64,000 nucleotides of DNA from positions 114,804 to 178,803 of the forward strand of contig NZ_JAOQNX010000006.1 in NCBI RefSeq assembly GCF_025961575.1. The letters run 5' to 3'. Shown one piece after another: positions 9,960 through 18,010 of the stretch (position 1 is its first letter; each line of letters starts with the position of its first letter). Source of the stretch: Rhodoblastus acidophilus. Lineage in GTDB: Bacteria; Pseudomonadota; Alphaproteobacteria; Rhizobiales; Beijerinckiaceae. A model generated the notes under the pieces. The model was not told the origin of the DNA and ran no database searches. It was given only the letters and a program-made list of their open reading frames with translations. The position numbers and the translations under genes were made by a program.

Positions 9960-11867
9960 ATGCCGCTCGGCCTTTCCGCGTCTGAACTTTCTCCCGGCGA
10001 CGCGCCGGACTCGCCCGCTTCCGGCTTTCCGGATCCGGCCCTGATCGCCCGCATGGCCAACGCCTTCTTCCAGGCGCCGCCGACCCCCGCCGGCGCCGAT
10101 CCCGGCGTTCCCGTGGCGCCGCCGAGCCCGTCGATGATTCCCGCGCCCGATCTGGCGACTTCGGTGGCGCCTTTTACGCCCGCCAATCCGCTGGTGGGGC
10201 CGCCCGACCTGCCGCCCTCGACCATTCCCTCCATCGTCCCGACGCCGAACCTGACCCTGCCGCATGCGCCGAGTTTTTCGGCTTTGCCGGGCGGCTATGG
10301 CGAGCCGCCGCTGCCCGGCGCTTCCGTGGGCGCCGTGGGCGCGCCGTTCCAGCTTGGCGAATCAGCGCAACTGGTCCCCGAGGCGCATCGCGCCAACCCG
10401 GGCGGGTTGAACGCCGACTCACCCTATTTCCTCTCCGAAACCGCGTTTGCGCAGGCGCCCGCCGCCTCGGCTCCCGCGCCCGCCCCGGCCTCGGCTGCGG
10501 CCGAACCGCCGGCGGCCTCGGTCCCCGCCGCGCCGGCGTCGGGCGGTTCGCCGGAGAGCGTCGCGCCCGAGAGCCTCGCGCCAAAGGGGAGCTATTCCTT
10601 CCTCGAACTCGATCTGCGGCCGCTCGTCGCGCCAACGCGCGGCGCGGTCGGCTTTCCGCTTGATCCCGAGACGATCAAGCGCGATTTCCCGATCCTCAAC
10701 GAGCGGGTGCATGGCAAAAGGCTGGTTTGGCTCGACAATGCCGCGACCACGCAAAAGCCGCTCGCCGTGATCGAGCGCATCTCGGATTTTTACAAGCACG
10801 AGAATTCGAACATTCACCGCGCCGCCCATGCGCTGGCGGCGCGCGCCACCGACGCCTACGAAGCCGCGCGCGAAAAAGTGCGCCGCTTCCTCAATGCGCC
10901 TTCAGCCCGCGATATCATTTTTGTGCGCGGCGCCACCGAAGGCGTGAATTTCGTGGCGCAGAGCTGGGGGCGGGCCAATGTGCAGGAGGGCGACGAAATC
11001 CTCGTCACCCATCTGGAACACCACGCCAATATCGTGCCCTGGCAGCAGCTTTGCGCGCAGACCGGGGCGAAGCTGCGGGTCGCGCCGGTGGATGACGACG
11101 GCCAGGTCGATCTCGCCGCCTATGAAAAACTCTTGGGGCCGAAAACGAAAATCGTCGCCTTCACGCAAGTCTCCAATGCGCTGGGCACGGTGACGCCGGT
11201 CGCGGAAATGACCGCGCTGGCCCATCGCCACGGCGCCTGCGTGCTGGTCGACGGCGCGCAAAGCGTGTCGCACATGCCGGTGGATGTGCAGGCGATCGGC
11301 TGCGATTTCTTCGTCTTCTCCGGCCACAAGGTTTTTGGGCCGACCGGCATCGGCGCGGTCTACGGCCGGGAGGCCGTGCTCGAGAAGAATCCGCCCTGGC
11401 AGGGCGGCGGCAACATGATCGCCGACGTCACGTTCGAGCGCACCCTGTTCAACCCGCCGCCGGAGCGTTTTGAAGCCGGCACCGGCAATATCGCCGACGC
11501 CGTCGGGCTGGGCGCCGCCATCGACTACGTCGAAAACCTCGGCATGGCCAATATCGGCGCCTATGAGCACGGGTTGTTGGAATATGCCACGGCCAAGATG
11601 GTCGCCGTGCCGGGCCTGCGCATGATCGGCACGGCGCGCGAAAAGGCCAGCGTGTTGTCCTTCGTGCTTCAGGGCAAGGAGCCGATCGAAGTCGGCAAGG
11701 CGCTGGACAAGGAGGGGATTGCGGTGCGCGCGGGCCACCATTGCGCGCAGCCGATCCTGCGCCGCTTCGGCCTGGAGGCGACGGTGCGGCCGTCGCTCGC
11801 CTTCTACAACACGTGCGAGGATGTCGATCTGCTCGTCGACGTGCTGCACGCCCTGGCGCGGAAGTAA
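9960..11867 (+). CDS. encapsulated cysteine desulfurase (SufS-like) with disordered cargo-loading domain
   Basis: PLP enzyme that removes sulfur from cysteine as a persulfide, giving alanine. Residues ~1-230 are Pro/Ala/Gly/Ser-rich and predicted disordered, unlike ordinary SufS (~410 residues); in family 2A systems this extension loads the enzyme into the shell. Short hydrophobic islands in it (ALIARMANAFF, SMIPAPDL, PNLTLPHAPSF, SPYFL) are candidate shell contacts (inference). The catalytic part starts near LDPETIKRDFPIL. PLP lysine is in FSGHKVFGPTG (~K457) and the persulfide cysteine in RAGHHCAQP (~C595). ATG 9960 is chosen because AGGA lies 7 bp upstream; ATG 9945 would add five residues and lacks such a site. 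Confidence 0.92.
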   Translation: MPLGLSASELSPGDAPDSPASGFPDPALIARMANAFFQAPPTPAGADPGVPVAPPSPSMIPAPDLATSVAPFTPANPLVGPPDLPPSTIPSIVPTPNLTLPHAPSFSALPGGYGEPPLPGASVGAVGAPFQLGESAQLVPEAHRANPGGLNADSPYFLSETAFAQAPAASAPAPAPASAAAEPPAASVPAAPASGGSPESVAPESLAPKGSYSFLELDLRPLVAPTRGAVGFPLDPETIKRDFPILNERVHGKRLVWLDNAATTQKPLAVIERISDFYKHENSNIHRAAHALAARATDAYEAAREKVRRFLNAPSARDIIFVRGATEGVNFVAQSWGRANVQEGDEILVTHLEHHANIVPWQQLCAQTGAKLRVAPVDDDGQVDLAAYEKLLGPKTKIVAFTQVSNALGTVTPVAEMTALAHRHGACVLVDGAQSVSHMPVDVQAIGCDFFVFSGHKVFGPTGIGAVYGREAVLEKNPPWQGGGNMIADVTFERTLFNPPPERFEAGTGNIADAVGLGAAIDYVENLGMANIGAYEHGLLEYATAKMVAVPGLRMIGTAREKASVLSFVLQGKEPIEVGKALDKEGIAVRAGHHCAQPILRRFGLEATVRPSLAFYNTCEDVDLLVDVLHALARK

Positions 11868-11874
11868 GCGCCTC

Positions 11875-11908
11875 AAAAGCCCGTTCGGTGAACGCCGAAC
11901 GGGCTTTT
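11875..11908. terminator. bidirectional terminator
   Basis: A perfect 14-bp inverted repeat (AAAAGCCCGTTCGG / CCGAACGGGCTTTT) with a 6-nt loop, ending in T-runs on both strands. It sits between the desulfurase gene (plus) and the convergent DecR-like gene (minus), so it can end both transcripts. Confidence 0.92.
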
Positions 11909-11928
11909 CGTTCGAAAGGTTTTGGGAC

Positions 11929-12453
11929 TCAGACCGGCCGCAGGGCGATCACCCGCTCCGGCTGCCGGCTGAAATTCTCCGCGACCGGGGCGTCCGGGGC
12001 GAGATCGAGCGGCAGGGCGGTGGTCGACTTGATCTGCTGCAACTCGAATCGCGAGGTCACGCTGCGCAGCGGCATGATCGCGGTGAGTCGCTTGTAGAAG
12101 GCGTCGTAAGCGGAAATGTCGGTTGTGACCACTTTCAAGGCGTAATCGACTTCGCCCGCGAGTCGGCTGAACTCCAGAACCTCGGGCATGGCGGCGACGG
12201 CGCGGACGAAGGCTTCGAGCTTCTCCGTCGAATGCTCGCCGGCCTGGATGGAAATGTGGACGGTCAGACCCAGGCCGACCTTCGCCGGGCAGAGCAGGGC
12301 GACGCGCTTCCTGAGAATTCCCAGCGTTTCCAGCTTTTGAATCCGCTTCCAGCAGGGGGTCGCCGACAGCGCCACCCGGGCGGAGATGTCGGCGACGGTG
12401 ACGGTGGCGTCCTCCTGGAGAATTTTCAGGATATGAAGGTCGATGCGGTCCAT
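11929..12453 (-). CDS. Lrp/AsnC-family regulator, DecR (CyuR)-like
   Basis: A 174-residue transcription factor: N-terminal winged helix-turn-helix (LHILKILQEDATVTVADIS, then SATPCWKRIQKLE) and a C-terminal RAM effector domain (MPEVLEFSRLAGEVDYALKV). Its sequence resembles E. coli DecR/YbaO (CyuR), the regulator of cysteine catabolism that responds to cysteine: shared TPCWKR, VALL.P.KVGLGLT, EVL.F.RLAGE.DY and QIK.TT.LP segments (from memory). It is convergent with the encapsulin-desulfurase genes. Its own upstream region carries the ATRGACWWWAT motif found at the other sulfur promoters. Cysteine sensing and control of this locus are inferred from family and position. Confidence 0.85.
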   Translation of the reverse strand: MDRIDLHILKILQEDATVTVADISARVALSATPCWKRIQKLETLGILRKRVALLCPAKVGLGLTVHISIQAGEHSTEKLEAFVRAVAAMPEVLEFSRLAGEVDYALKVVTTDISAYDAFYKRLTAIMPLRSVTSRFELQQIKSTTALPLDLAPDAPVAENFSRQPERVIALRPV

Positions 12454-12480
12454 GGAAACGGCTCCGGAGCAATGCAGTTT

Positions 12481-12517
12481 ATTTAGTCTATGAATTTAGT
12501 ATAATATGTCAAACGGA
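12481..12517 (-). promoter_or_regulatory. candidate promoter/operator of the DecR-like gene
   Basis: An AT-rich patch in the divergent region between the regulator and the TonB-like gene. On the minus strand it reads TTGACA (12512-12507) followed 16-17 bp on by ATAGACTAAAT (12491-12481), the same 11-mer type as before sbp. Together with the flanking TTTATTT, 13 of 14 bases match the sbp element. Suggests autoregulation or shared control; inference only. Confidence 0.45.
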
Positions 12518-12618
12518 AACGCCAGGGATTCCTTTCGTCGTGCGCCGAAACCGGCGCCGCAATCGCTCTCAATCGAGAACCGGATTTGCCTCTCGGCTGA
12601 TCCGTGGCAAAGTCGGCC

Positions 12619-13515
12619 ATGACTTTTTCAGCATCTCCCGACGAACGTTTGTTCGAGCGGCCACGGCCCACAGGGCTGGCGGCCCGGGGCCGCTTCGCCT
12701 TGATCGTCGTGATCTGCTTTCTGCTTCACGCCACCCCGATCTGGTATTTCATCCATTTCGACCGCTCGCAGGAACCGGAGCCGGCCGAGCAGGAGATTCC
12801 CGTCGAGGTCATCGTCGAACCGCCCAAGGAGCCGGAGCCGCCTCCGCCGCCGCCCGAGAAGGAGAAGGAGAAGAAGCTCGACGAGACCATCGCCACCGAC
12901 GCGCCGCGCCCGGCCAATGAAGAAAAGGTCGAGCGGAAGGACGCGCGCGACGACGTCTCGCATTCGCCCAAGACCACGAGCACAGAGCCCGCCCCCAGCC
13001 CGCCAGCCGCCGCTCCCGCAAAGACGGAGGCCGCGCCCGCGGCGGAGCCGATGGAATTGGACCCCAATGGCGCGCCGGTCGCGGCCAAGCCCGCGCCCGA
13101 GCCGCAGGAGACGCAACAGGCGCCTCAGCCCGCGCCCAAGTCGGAGACGCAAAAGAAGCCGGCGAAGGACCCGATGTCCGCTTTCGCCGCCTTGCCGGAC
13201 TACAGTTTCGCGCCCGTGTCCAAAAAGACGCCCGTCGCCACGGGCAAGGCGGCGTCGACCTATCTTTCGATCGTCTACGGCATGGTGATGTCGCGCATTC
13301 ATTACCCCGAAGGTGCGGCCGGTCATGGGCGCACCATCGGCGAGATTATTTTCGGGGTCGACGGCGCCGGCCGTCTGGTCGGCCAGCGCGTCATCAAGTC
13401 GAGCGGGTCGCCGGAACTGGATCTCGCCGCCCTCGCCGCCATCCGCGCCGCGGCGCCCTATCCGCCGCCGCCGACGGGAAGCGGGATCACCCTGAACCTT
13501 CATTTCCGTAGGTAG
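12619..13515 (+). CDS. TonB-like energy transducer
   Basis: A 298-residue protein with a single N-terminal membrane anchor (FALIVVICFLLHATPIWYF, near residues 25-45), a long Pro/Glu/Lys/Ala-rich rigid periplasmic spacer, and a C-terminal TonB domain of ~85 residues (YLSIVYGMVMSRIHYPEGA ... FGVDGAGRLVGQRVIKSSG, AAPYPPPP). It would pass proton-motive energy to outer-membrane TonB-dependent receptors; no exbB/exbD or receptor gene is adjacent. ATG 12619 or GTG 12604 could be the start. Divergent from the DecR-like gene, sharing a ~165-bp upstream region. Confidence 0.82.
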   Translation: MTFSASPDERLFERPRPTGLAARGRFALIVVICFLLHATPIWYFIHFDRSQEPEPAEQEIPVEVIVEPPKEPEPPPPPPEKEKEKKLDETIATDAPRPANEEKVERKDARDDVSHSPKTTSTEPAPSPPAAAPAKTEAAPAAEPMELDPNGAPVAAKPAPEPQETQQAPQPAPKSETQKKPAKDPMSAFAALPDYSFAPVSKKTPVATGKAASTYLSIVYGMVMSRIHYPEGAAGHGRTIGEIIFGVDGAGRLVGQRVIKSSGSPELDLAALAAIRAAAPYPPPPTGSGITLNLHFRR

Positions 13516-13520
13516 CGGCG

Positions 13521-14318
13521 TCAGGCTCCGCGCCGGCGAAACATGGTGCGCAGCAGCGACAGCGCGGCGACGAGGCTGACGATCAGGATGATGAGCGTTC
13601 CCAGGGCGTTGATCTCGGGATTGAGGCCCAGCCGCACTTTTGAGAACACCACCATGGGGAGCGTGGTCGAACTGGGGCCTGAGACGAAGGAGGTGATGAC
13701 GAGATCGTCGAGGCTCAGCGAAAACGCCAGCAGCCAGCCCGAGAGCAGGGCGGGCGCAATCAGCGGCAGGGTAACGAGGAAAAACACGCGCAATGGCCGC
13801 GCGCCAAGGTCAGCGGCCGCCTCCTCGAGCGACACGTCGAGTTCGCTGACGCGGGTCTGGACCACCACGGCGACAAAGGCGGTCGAAAACGTGATATGCG
13901 CCATGACGATGGTTTGGACGTCACGATGCGGCCAGCCCGTCGCCGATTCCAGCGCCACGAACAGCAGCAGCATGGAAATCGCCATGATGATTTCCGGGAT
14001 CGCCAGGATCGCGATCACCAGGCCGGAAAACAAGGTGCGTCCCGGGAAACGGCCGAATCGCGCCAGCGCATAGCCGACCATCGTCCCCAGCACGGTCGCG
14101 CCTGTGGCGCTGAGCAATGCGACTTCGAGCGAAATGCGGGCGGCGCGCAGGATTTGCTCGTCCTGGAGCAAAGCGGCGTACCATTTGGTCGAAAACCGCG
14201 ACCAGACCGTGACGAGTTGCGATTCGTTGAAGGAATAGACGACGATCCAAAGGATCGGGGCATAGAGGAAGATCAGCGCCAGCGCCGACATCCCCTTGAC
14301 GATCTTTCCCGCGCTCAT
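13521..14318 (-). CDS. potI: polyamine ABC transporter permease PotI
   Basis: Inner-membrane permease of a putrescine/spermidine importer (265 residues, about six helices). The EAA loop reads SLEEAAADLGARPLRVFFLVTLP, followed by SGWLLAFSLSLDDLVITSFVSGP, the characteristic segment of PotC/PotI. The ATG at 14318 overlaps the end of potH by 4 bp and begins MSAGKIVKGM; the longer frame runs inside potH. Last gene of the minus-strand potFGHI operon; it ends a few bases from the convergent TonB-like gene. Confidence 0.9.
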   Translation of the reverse strand: MSAGKIVKGMSALALIFLYAPILWIVVYSFNESQLVTVWSRFSTKWYAALLQDEQILRAARISLEVALLSATGATVLGTMVGYALARFGRFPGRTLFSGLVIAILAIPEIIMAISMLLLFVALESATGWPHRDVQTIVMAHITFSTAFVAVVVQTRVSELDVSLEEAAADLGARPLRVFFLVTLPLIAPALLSGWLLAFSLSLDDLVITSFVSGPSSTTLPMVVFSKVRLGLNPEINALGTLIILIVSLVAALSLLRTMFRRRGA

Positions 14319-15232
14319 GGCTTGTCGCTCATGGTCTTGACGCCCTTGGCGCGGTGGTGTTGCAAGGCCAGCAGCGGCGCGACCAGCAAGGCGATCAGCG
14401 CCACCGCCACGGTCGAAGCCACCGGCCAGTCGCGATTGCTGAAGAATTCGTTCCACAGCGTCGCGCCGATGGTGAGCGTGTCGGGACCGCCGAGCAGCGC
14501 CGGGACGATATATTCGCCGACCGCCGGGATGAACACCAGCAGGCTGCCCGCGACGATTCCCGGCGCGGAGAGCGGCAATGTCACCTCGCGGAACACGCGA
14601 GCCGGTTTGGCGCCGAGATCTCTGGCGGCTTCGAGCAGCGACCAGTCCATTTTTTCAAGATGCGCATAGAGCGGCAGAACCATGAAGGGCAGGTAGCCAT
14701 AGACCATGCCGACCGCGACGGCGAAATTGGTGTTGAGGATCATCAGCGGCTTGTCGATCAGGCCGAGCCAGATCAGGACGCCGTTGATCACGCCATTGGG
14801 CTTCAAAATGCCGATCCAGGCGTAGATGCGGATCAGGAACGAGGTCCAGAACGGCAGCATCACCAGCAGCAGCAGCGGCGCCCGCCAGTTCTCCCGCCGC
14901 GTGGCGATGAAATAGGCGAGGGGATAGCCGAGCAGCAGGGTGAAGACGACGGTCACCGCCGCATTGCGCAACGACGAGGCGTAGGCGATGAGATAGACGG
15001 GATCGCTGAAGATGAGCTTGTAATTGCCGACATGCAGGGTCAGCACCAGCGCGCCGTCCTCGGCCCAGGAGATCAGCGGTTCGTAGGGCGGAATCGCCAC
15101 AGCCGCGGTGGACAGGCTGATCTTGGCGACGATCAGGAACGGCGCCAGGAACAGGGCCCCAAGCCAGATGAAGGGAATGGCGATGACGAGGAAGCGCCCG
15201 AGCGCGCGCTTTCGCGTTTCCGAAACACTCAT
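14315..15232 (-). CDS. potH: polyamine ABC transporter permease PotH
   Basis: First permease of the polyamine importer (305 residues, about six helices). Family marks: NYKLIFSDPVYL, LPFWTSFLIRIYAW, and EAA loop SLLEAARDLGAKPARVFREVTLP followed by PAVGEYIVPALLGG. Pairs with PotI to form the channel. It overlaps both neighbours by 4 bp, which points to translational coupling through the operon. Confidence 0.92.
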   Translation of the reverse strand: MSVSETRKRALGRFLVIAIPFIWLGALFLAPFLIVAKISLSTAAVAIPPYEPLISWAEDGALVLTLHVGNYKLIFSDPVYLIAYASSLRNAAVTVVFTLLLGYPLAYFIATRRENWRAPLLLLVMLPFWTSFLIRIYAWIGILKPNGVINGVLIWLGLIDKPLMILNTNFAVAVGMVYGYLPFMVLPLYAHLEKMDWSLLEAARDLGAKPARVFREVTLPLSAPGIVAGSLLVFIPAVGEYIVPALLGGPDTLTIGATLWNEFFSNRDWPVASTVAVALIALLVAPLLALQHHRAKGVKTMSDKP

Positions 15233-16347
15233 TTGTCGAGCGCCACGCCGGCGCCGGCGTCAAAGCCGATGCGCACCGTTTGTCCCGGCGAAAACCGCGT
15301 CCCGACATTGGGCGCGGCGACCCGCACCAGAAAACCGCTCGGCAACGCCACGCGGTAGAGCATGGACTCGCCGAGATAGGCGACTTCCCGGACCACGCCG
15401 TCGGAAAAATTGTCGGCGGCGAGATGTTCGTCTGGCGGCGCGATGCGGATTTTTTCTGGCCGCACGCCGAGCGCGACCTGATGGTGGTCGAGCGCCGCCA
15501 GATCCTGCGCGACGCGCAAGGGACCGCCCCAATGCGCGCAATCCACGCGCCAGCCGTCCGGGCCATGCGCCGCCATGCCCTCGAACAGGTTGATCGAACC
15601 GATGAAGGTGGCGACGAAGCGGGAGTGCGGATATTCGTAGATTTCGTGGGGCGCGCCGACCTGCACGACCCGGCCCTTGTCCATCACCGCGATGCGGGTG
15701 GACATGGCCATGGCCTCCTCCTGGTCATGGGTTACCATGATGAAGGTGACGCCGACCTGTTTTTGGATGTTGATCAGCTCGAACTGGGTGGCTTCGCGCA
15801 ATTTCTTGTCGAGCGCCGACAGCGGTTCGTCCAGCAGCAGCACTTTGGGCCGCTTGACCAGCGCCCGGGCCAGCGCCACCCGCTGTTTCTGCCCGCCGGA
15901 CAGCTGGTTCGGCTTGCGTTGCGCAAAGCCCGACAATTGCACCAGTTTGAGCGCATTGGCGACGCGCTCCTCCAGATGGTCCCGCGAAAGCCCTTCGCTG
16001 CGCAGCCCGAAGCCGATGTTCTGCGCCACGCTCATGTGCGGGAACAGCGCATAGCTCTGGAACATCATGTTCACCGGCCGCTCATAGGGCTGCAATTTCA
16101 GCAGGTCGATCCCGTCGAGTTCGACCGCGCCCCGGTCGGGGAATTCAAAGCCTGCGAGCATGCGCAACAGAGTGGTCTTGCCGCAGCCTGAGGCGCCGAG
16201 CAGCGAAAAGAATTCGCCGCGAAAAATGTCCAGGCTGACGTCGTCGACAGCGGCGAAACTGTCGAACGACTTCACCACATTGCGGATGCGCAGTTGCGGG
16301 ACCGCGGCGGCGTCGGCCCACGGGCTGTCTTGAGGCGCAGGGATCAT
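15229..16347 (-). CDS. potG: polyamine ABC transporter ATP-binding protein
   Basis: ATPase of the putrescine/spermidine importer (372 residues). Walker A GASGCGKTT, Q-loop MMFQSYALFPHM, signature [15 protein letters not shown], Walker B VLLLDEPLSALD, H-loop [11 protein letters not shown], and a C-terminal TOBE region (LGVRPEKIRIAPPDEHLAAD). The ATG at 16347 overlaps the stop of potF (TGATG), better than the frame starting 9 codons earlier within potF. Gene order F-G-H-I is the E. coli putrescine operon order, so potG is used rather than potA. Confidence 0.92.
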   Translation of the reverse strand: MIPAPQDSPWADAAAVPQLRIRNVVKSFDSFAAVDDVSLDIFRGEFFSLLGASGCGKTTLLRMLAGFEFPDRGAVELDGIDLLKLQPYERPVNMMFQSYALFPHMSVAQNIGFGLRSEGLSRDHLEERVANALKLVQLSGFAQRKPNQLSGGQKQRVALARALVKRPKVLLLDEPLSALDKKLREATQFELINIQKQVGVTFIMVTHDQEEAMAMSTRIAVMDKGRVVQVGAPHEIYEYPHSRFVATFIGSINLFEGMAAHGPDGWRVDCAHWGGPLRVAQDLAALDHHQVALGVRPEKIRIAPPDEHLAADNFSDGVVREVAYLGESMLYRVALPSGFLVRVAAPNVGTRFSPGQTVRIGFDAGAGVALDK

Positions 16348-17444
16348 CAATGTCCGGTCTTGATCTCGGTCCACAGCCGGGTGCGCAGGCGATCCGTGGC
16401 GGGATCGGAGGCCGTGATCGTGAACAGGGTCTTTTCCACCTCCGGCGAGGGGAAGATCACGGGATCGGCGGCGGCCTCCGGCGAGACGAACGGCTTGGCG
16501 TCGGCATTGCCGCTCATCGCGTAGACTTTTGACGAGGTTTTTGCGATTTCTTCCGGCTGCATGATGAAATTTATGAATTTAAGGGCGGCTTCGGGATGCG
16601 GCGCGTCCTTGGGGATCGCCAGCACGTCAATGTAGCGCTCGGCGCCCTCCTTGGGGATGACCACGGAAATGTTCACCCCCTTGCCGGCCTCGATGGCGCG
16701 ATGCTTGGCGACTTCCATGTCGGACGAATAGCCCCAGGCGAGGCAGATATCCCCGTCGGCCAGCGCATTGATATATTCGGAACTGTCGAACCGGCGCACC
16801 GAGGGGCGGATCTGCTTCAGCAGATCGGCGGCCTTTTTCAAATCCTCGGCTTTTTTGGAGTCCGGGTTGAGCCCGAGCCACAGCAGCGCCGGCGGAAACA
16901 CCTCGGTCGGCGAATCCATGATGGAGACGCCGCATTCCTTGAATTTCTCAACCACTTTGGGGTCGAACACCATGCGCAGGCTGTCGAGCGGCGCTTCGGG
17001 CATGATCTGTTTGATCTTGTCGACATTGTAGCCCATCACCACAATGGCCGAGAGCCATGGGACGAGATGGGCGTTGCCGGAATCCTGCGCCTCCATCCGC
17101 GCCAACAGGCCTTTGTCGAGATGGCCGTAATTGGGGAGTTTGGATTTGTCGAGCGGCTGGTAGAAACCGGCCTTGATCTGGCGCGCGGCGAAGGGAACGA
17201 GGGTGGGGACGACGATGTCATAGCCGGAATTGCCGGCGGATAGCTTGCCTTCCAGCGTTTCGTTGGCGTCGTAGAGGTCGTAGCTGACCTTTATGCCCGT
17301 GGCTTTCTCGAAGGCCGGCACCGTGTCGGGTGCGATATAGTCGTTCCAATTGTAAATGTTCAGGACGGCGTCGGCGGCGCTGCCGGGCGCCGCGCCGACC
17401 ATGAGCGCGGCGACGCCAGCGAGAAGGGTTTTTGTGATGTTCAT
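16347..17444 (-). CDS. potF: putrescine/spermidine-binding periplasmic protein
   Basis: Periplasmic polyamine receptor (365 residues). Signal peptide at residues 1-24 (MNITKTLLAGVAALMVGA...SAADA). The mature part begins VLNIYNWNDYIAPDTVPAFEK, the classic PotD/PotF opening, and has WNDY, ANETLEGKL, DSSEYINALADGDICLAWGYS and the C-terminal ligand-closing segments. ATG 17444 is chosen because it starts the signal peptide; the longer frame adds residues with no signal character. First gene of the operon. Whether putrescine or spermidine is bound cannot be read from this. Confidence 0.93.
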   Translation of the reverse strand: MNITKTLLAGVAALMVGAAPGSAADAVLNIYNWNDYIAPDTVPAFEKATGIKVSYDLYDANETLEGKLSAGNSGYDIVVPTLVPFAARQIKAGFYQPLDKSKLPNYGHLDKGLLARMEAQDSGNAHLVPWLSAIVVMGYNVDKIKQIMPEAPLDSLRMVFDPKVVEKFKECGVSIMDSPTEVFPPALLWLGLNPDSKKAEDLKKAADLLKQIRPSVRRFDSSEYINALADGDICLAWGYSSDMEVAKHRAIEAGKGVNISVVIPKEGAERYIDVLAIPKDAPHPEAALKFINFIMQPEEIAKTSSKVYAMSGNADAKPFVSPEAAADPVIFPSPEVEKTLFTITASDPATDRLRTRLWTEIKTGH

Positions 17445-17633
17445 GTCCGACCTCGTTTGATGCGCGCGCCGCGCGCGGCTTGACAATATGAGGGTATAGC
17501 CGATCCCGTCGAGCCCGATTTTCAGTGTTTCCCGCAAGGGCAGGGGGTGCGCGAATCTGTCCAATCGAATTTTAACGATTGATTCGCTACAGGGGCCGCC
17601 AAACCGAGATAAAATCAATTTTGGGGAACCGAC

Positions 17634-17822
17634 GTGTTGAATTCCGACATCCGCGACCGTTTGGCCGCCGCACAGGCTTTCCGCTGGGAGGTCGCCCAGA
17701 CCCTGTCCGACATGGCCGAACGCTTGCGCAATTCCGACGGGCGCGAACAGGAGGACGAGGGCCCCACTCTTTTCGCCGAATGGCTGCGGCGCGGCGCCGA
17801 GGGCGGCCGCGACATCGAGTGA
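17634..17822 (+). CDS. small acidic protein of unknown function
   Basis: A 62-residue frame starting at GTG, with GGGGA 7 bp upstream. It is hydrophilic and helical in character (RDRLAAAQAFRWEVAQTLSDM, EGPTLFAEWLRRGAEGGRDIE), with no membrane segment. It precedes the tandem paralogous membrane proteins by ~190 bp in the same direction and may share their transcript. No family recognised. Confidence 0.5.
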   Translation: MLNSDIRDRLAAAQAFRWEVAQTLSDMAERLRNSDGREQEDEGPTLFAEWLRRGAEGGRDIE

Positions 17823-17895
17823 GTCGAGGGAACTCCAGAGCGCCGCGTACGTTTTGCGCTTGAACGCGACGCTCTTGCCGATCAGGTCGATCTCG

Positions 17896-17946
17896 GACAG
17901 ATTTTGCTGGCATGGGGCGTGAAGCGAGCCGGAGACGATCGCTTGA
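17896..17946 (+). repeat. leader repeat, copy A
   Basis: This ~51-bp segment (starting GACAGATTTTGCTGGCATGG) recurs nearly unchanged at 19113-19163 with about two substitutions. Each copy lies ~65-75 bp before the start of one of two paralogous genes, so it was duplicated with them. In this copy the ATG at 17912 reads in frame into the downstream gene. Confidence 0.75.
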
Positions 17947-18010
17947 CAGTCTGCACAGCAACAACAGCCTTGGCGACGCGGTCCCGCCGCACATTCCGGG
18001 AATTGGCGTC

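Noticed and set aside
12917..13288. Frame rich in Arg/Pro/Ser within the TonB-like gene
   Set aside because: Shadow of the Pro/Ala/Lys spacer in another frame; composition is purely that of shifted GC-rich repeats.
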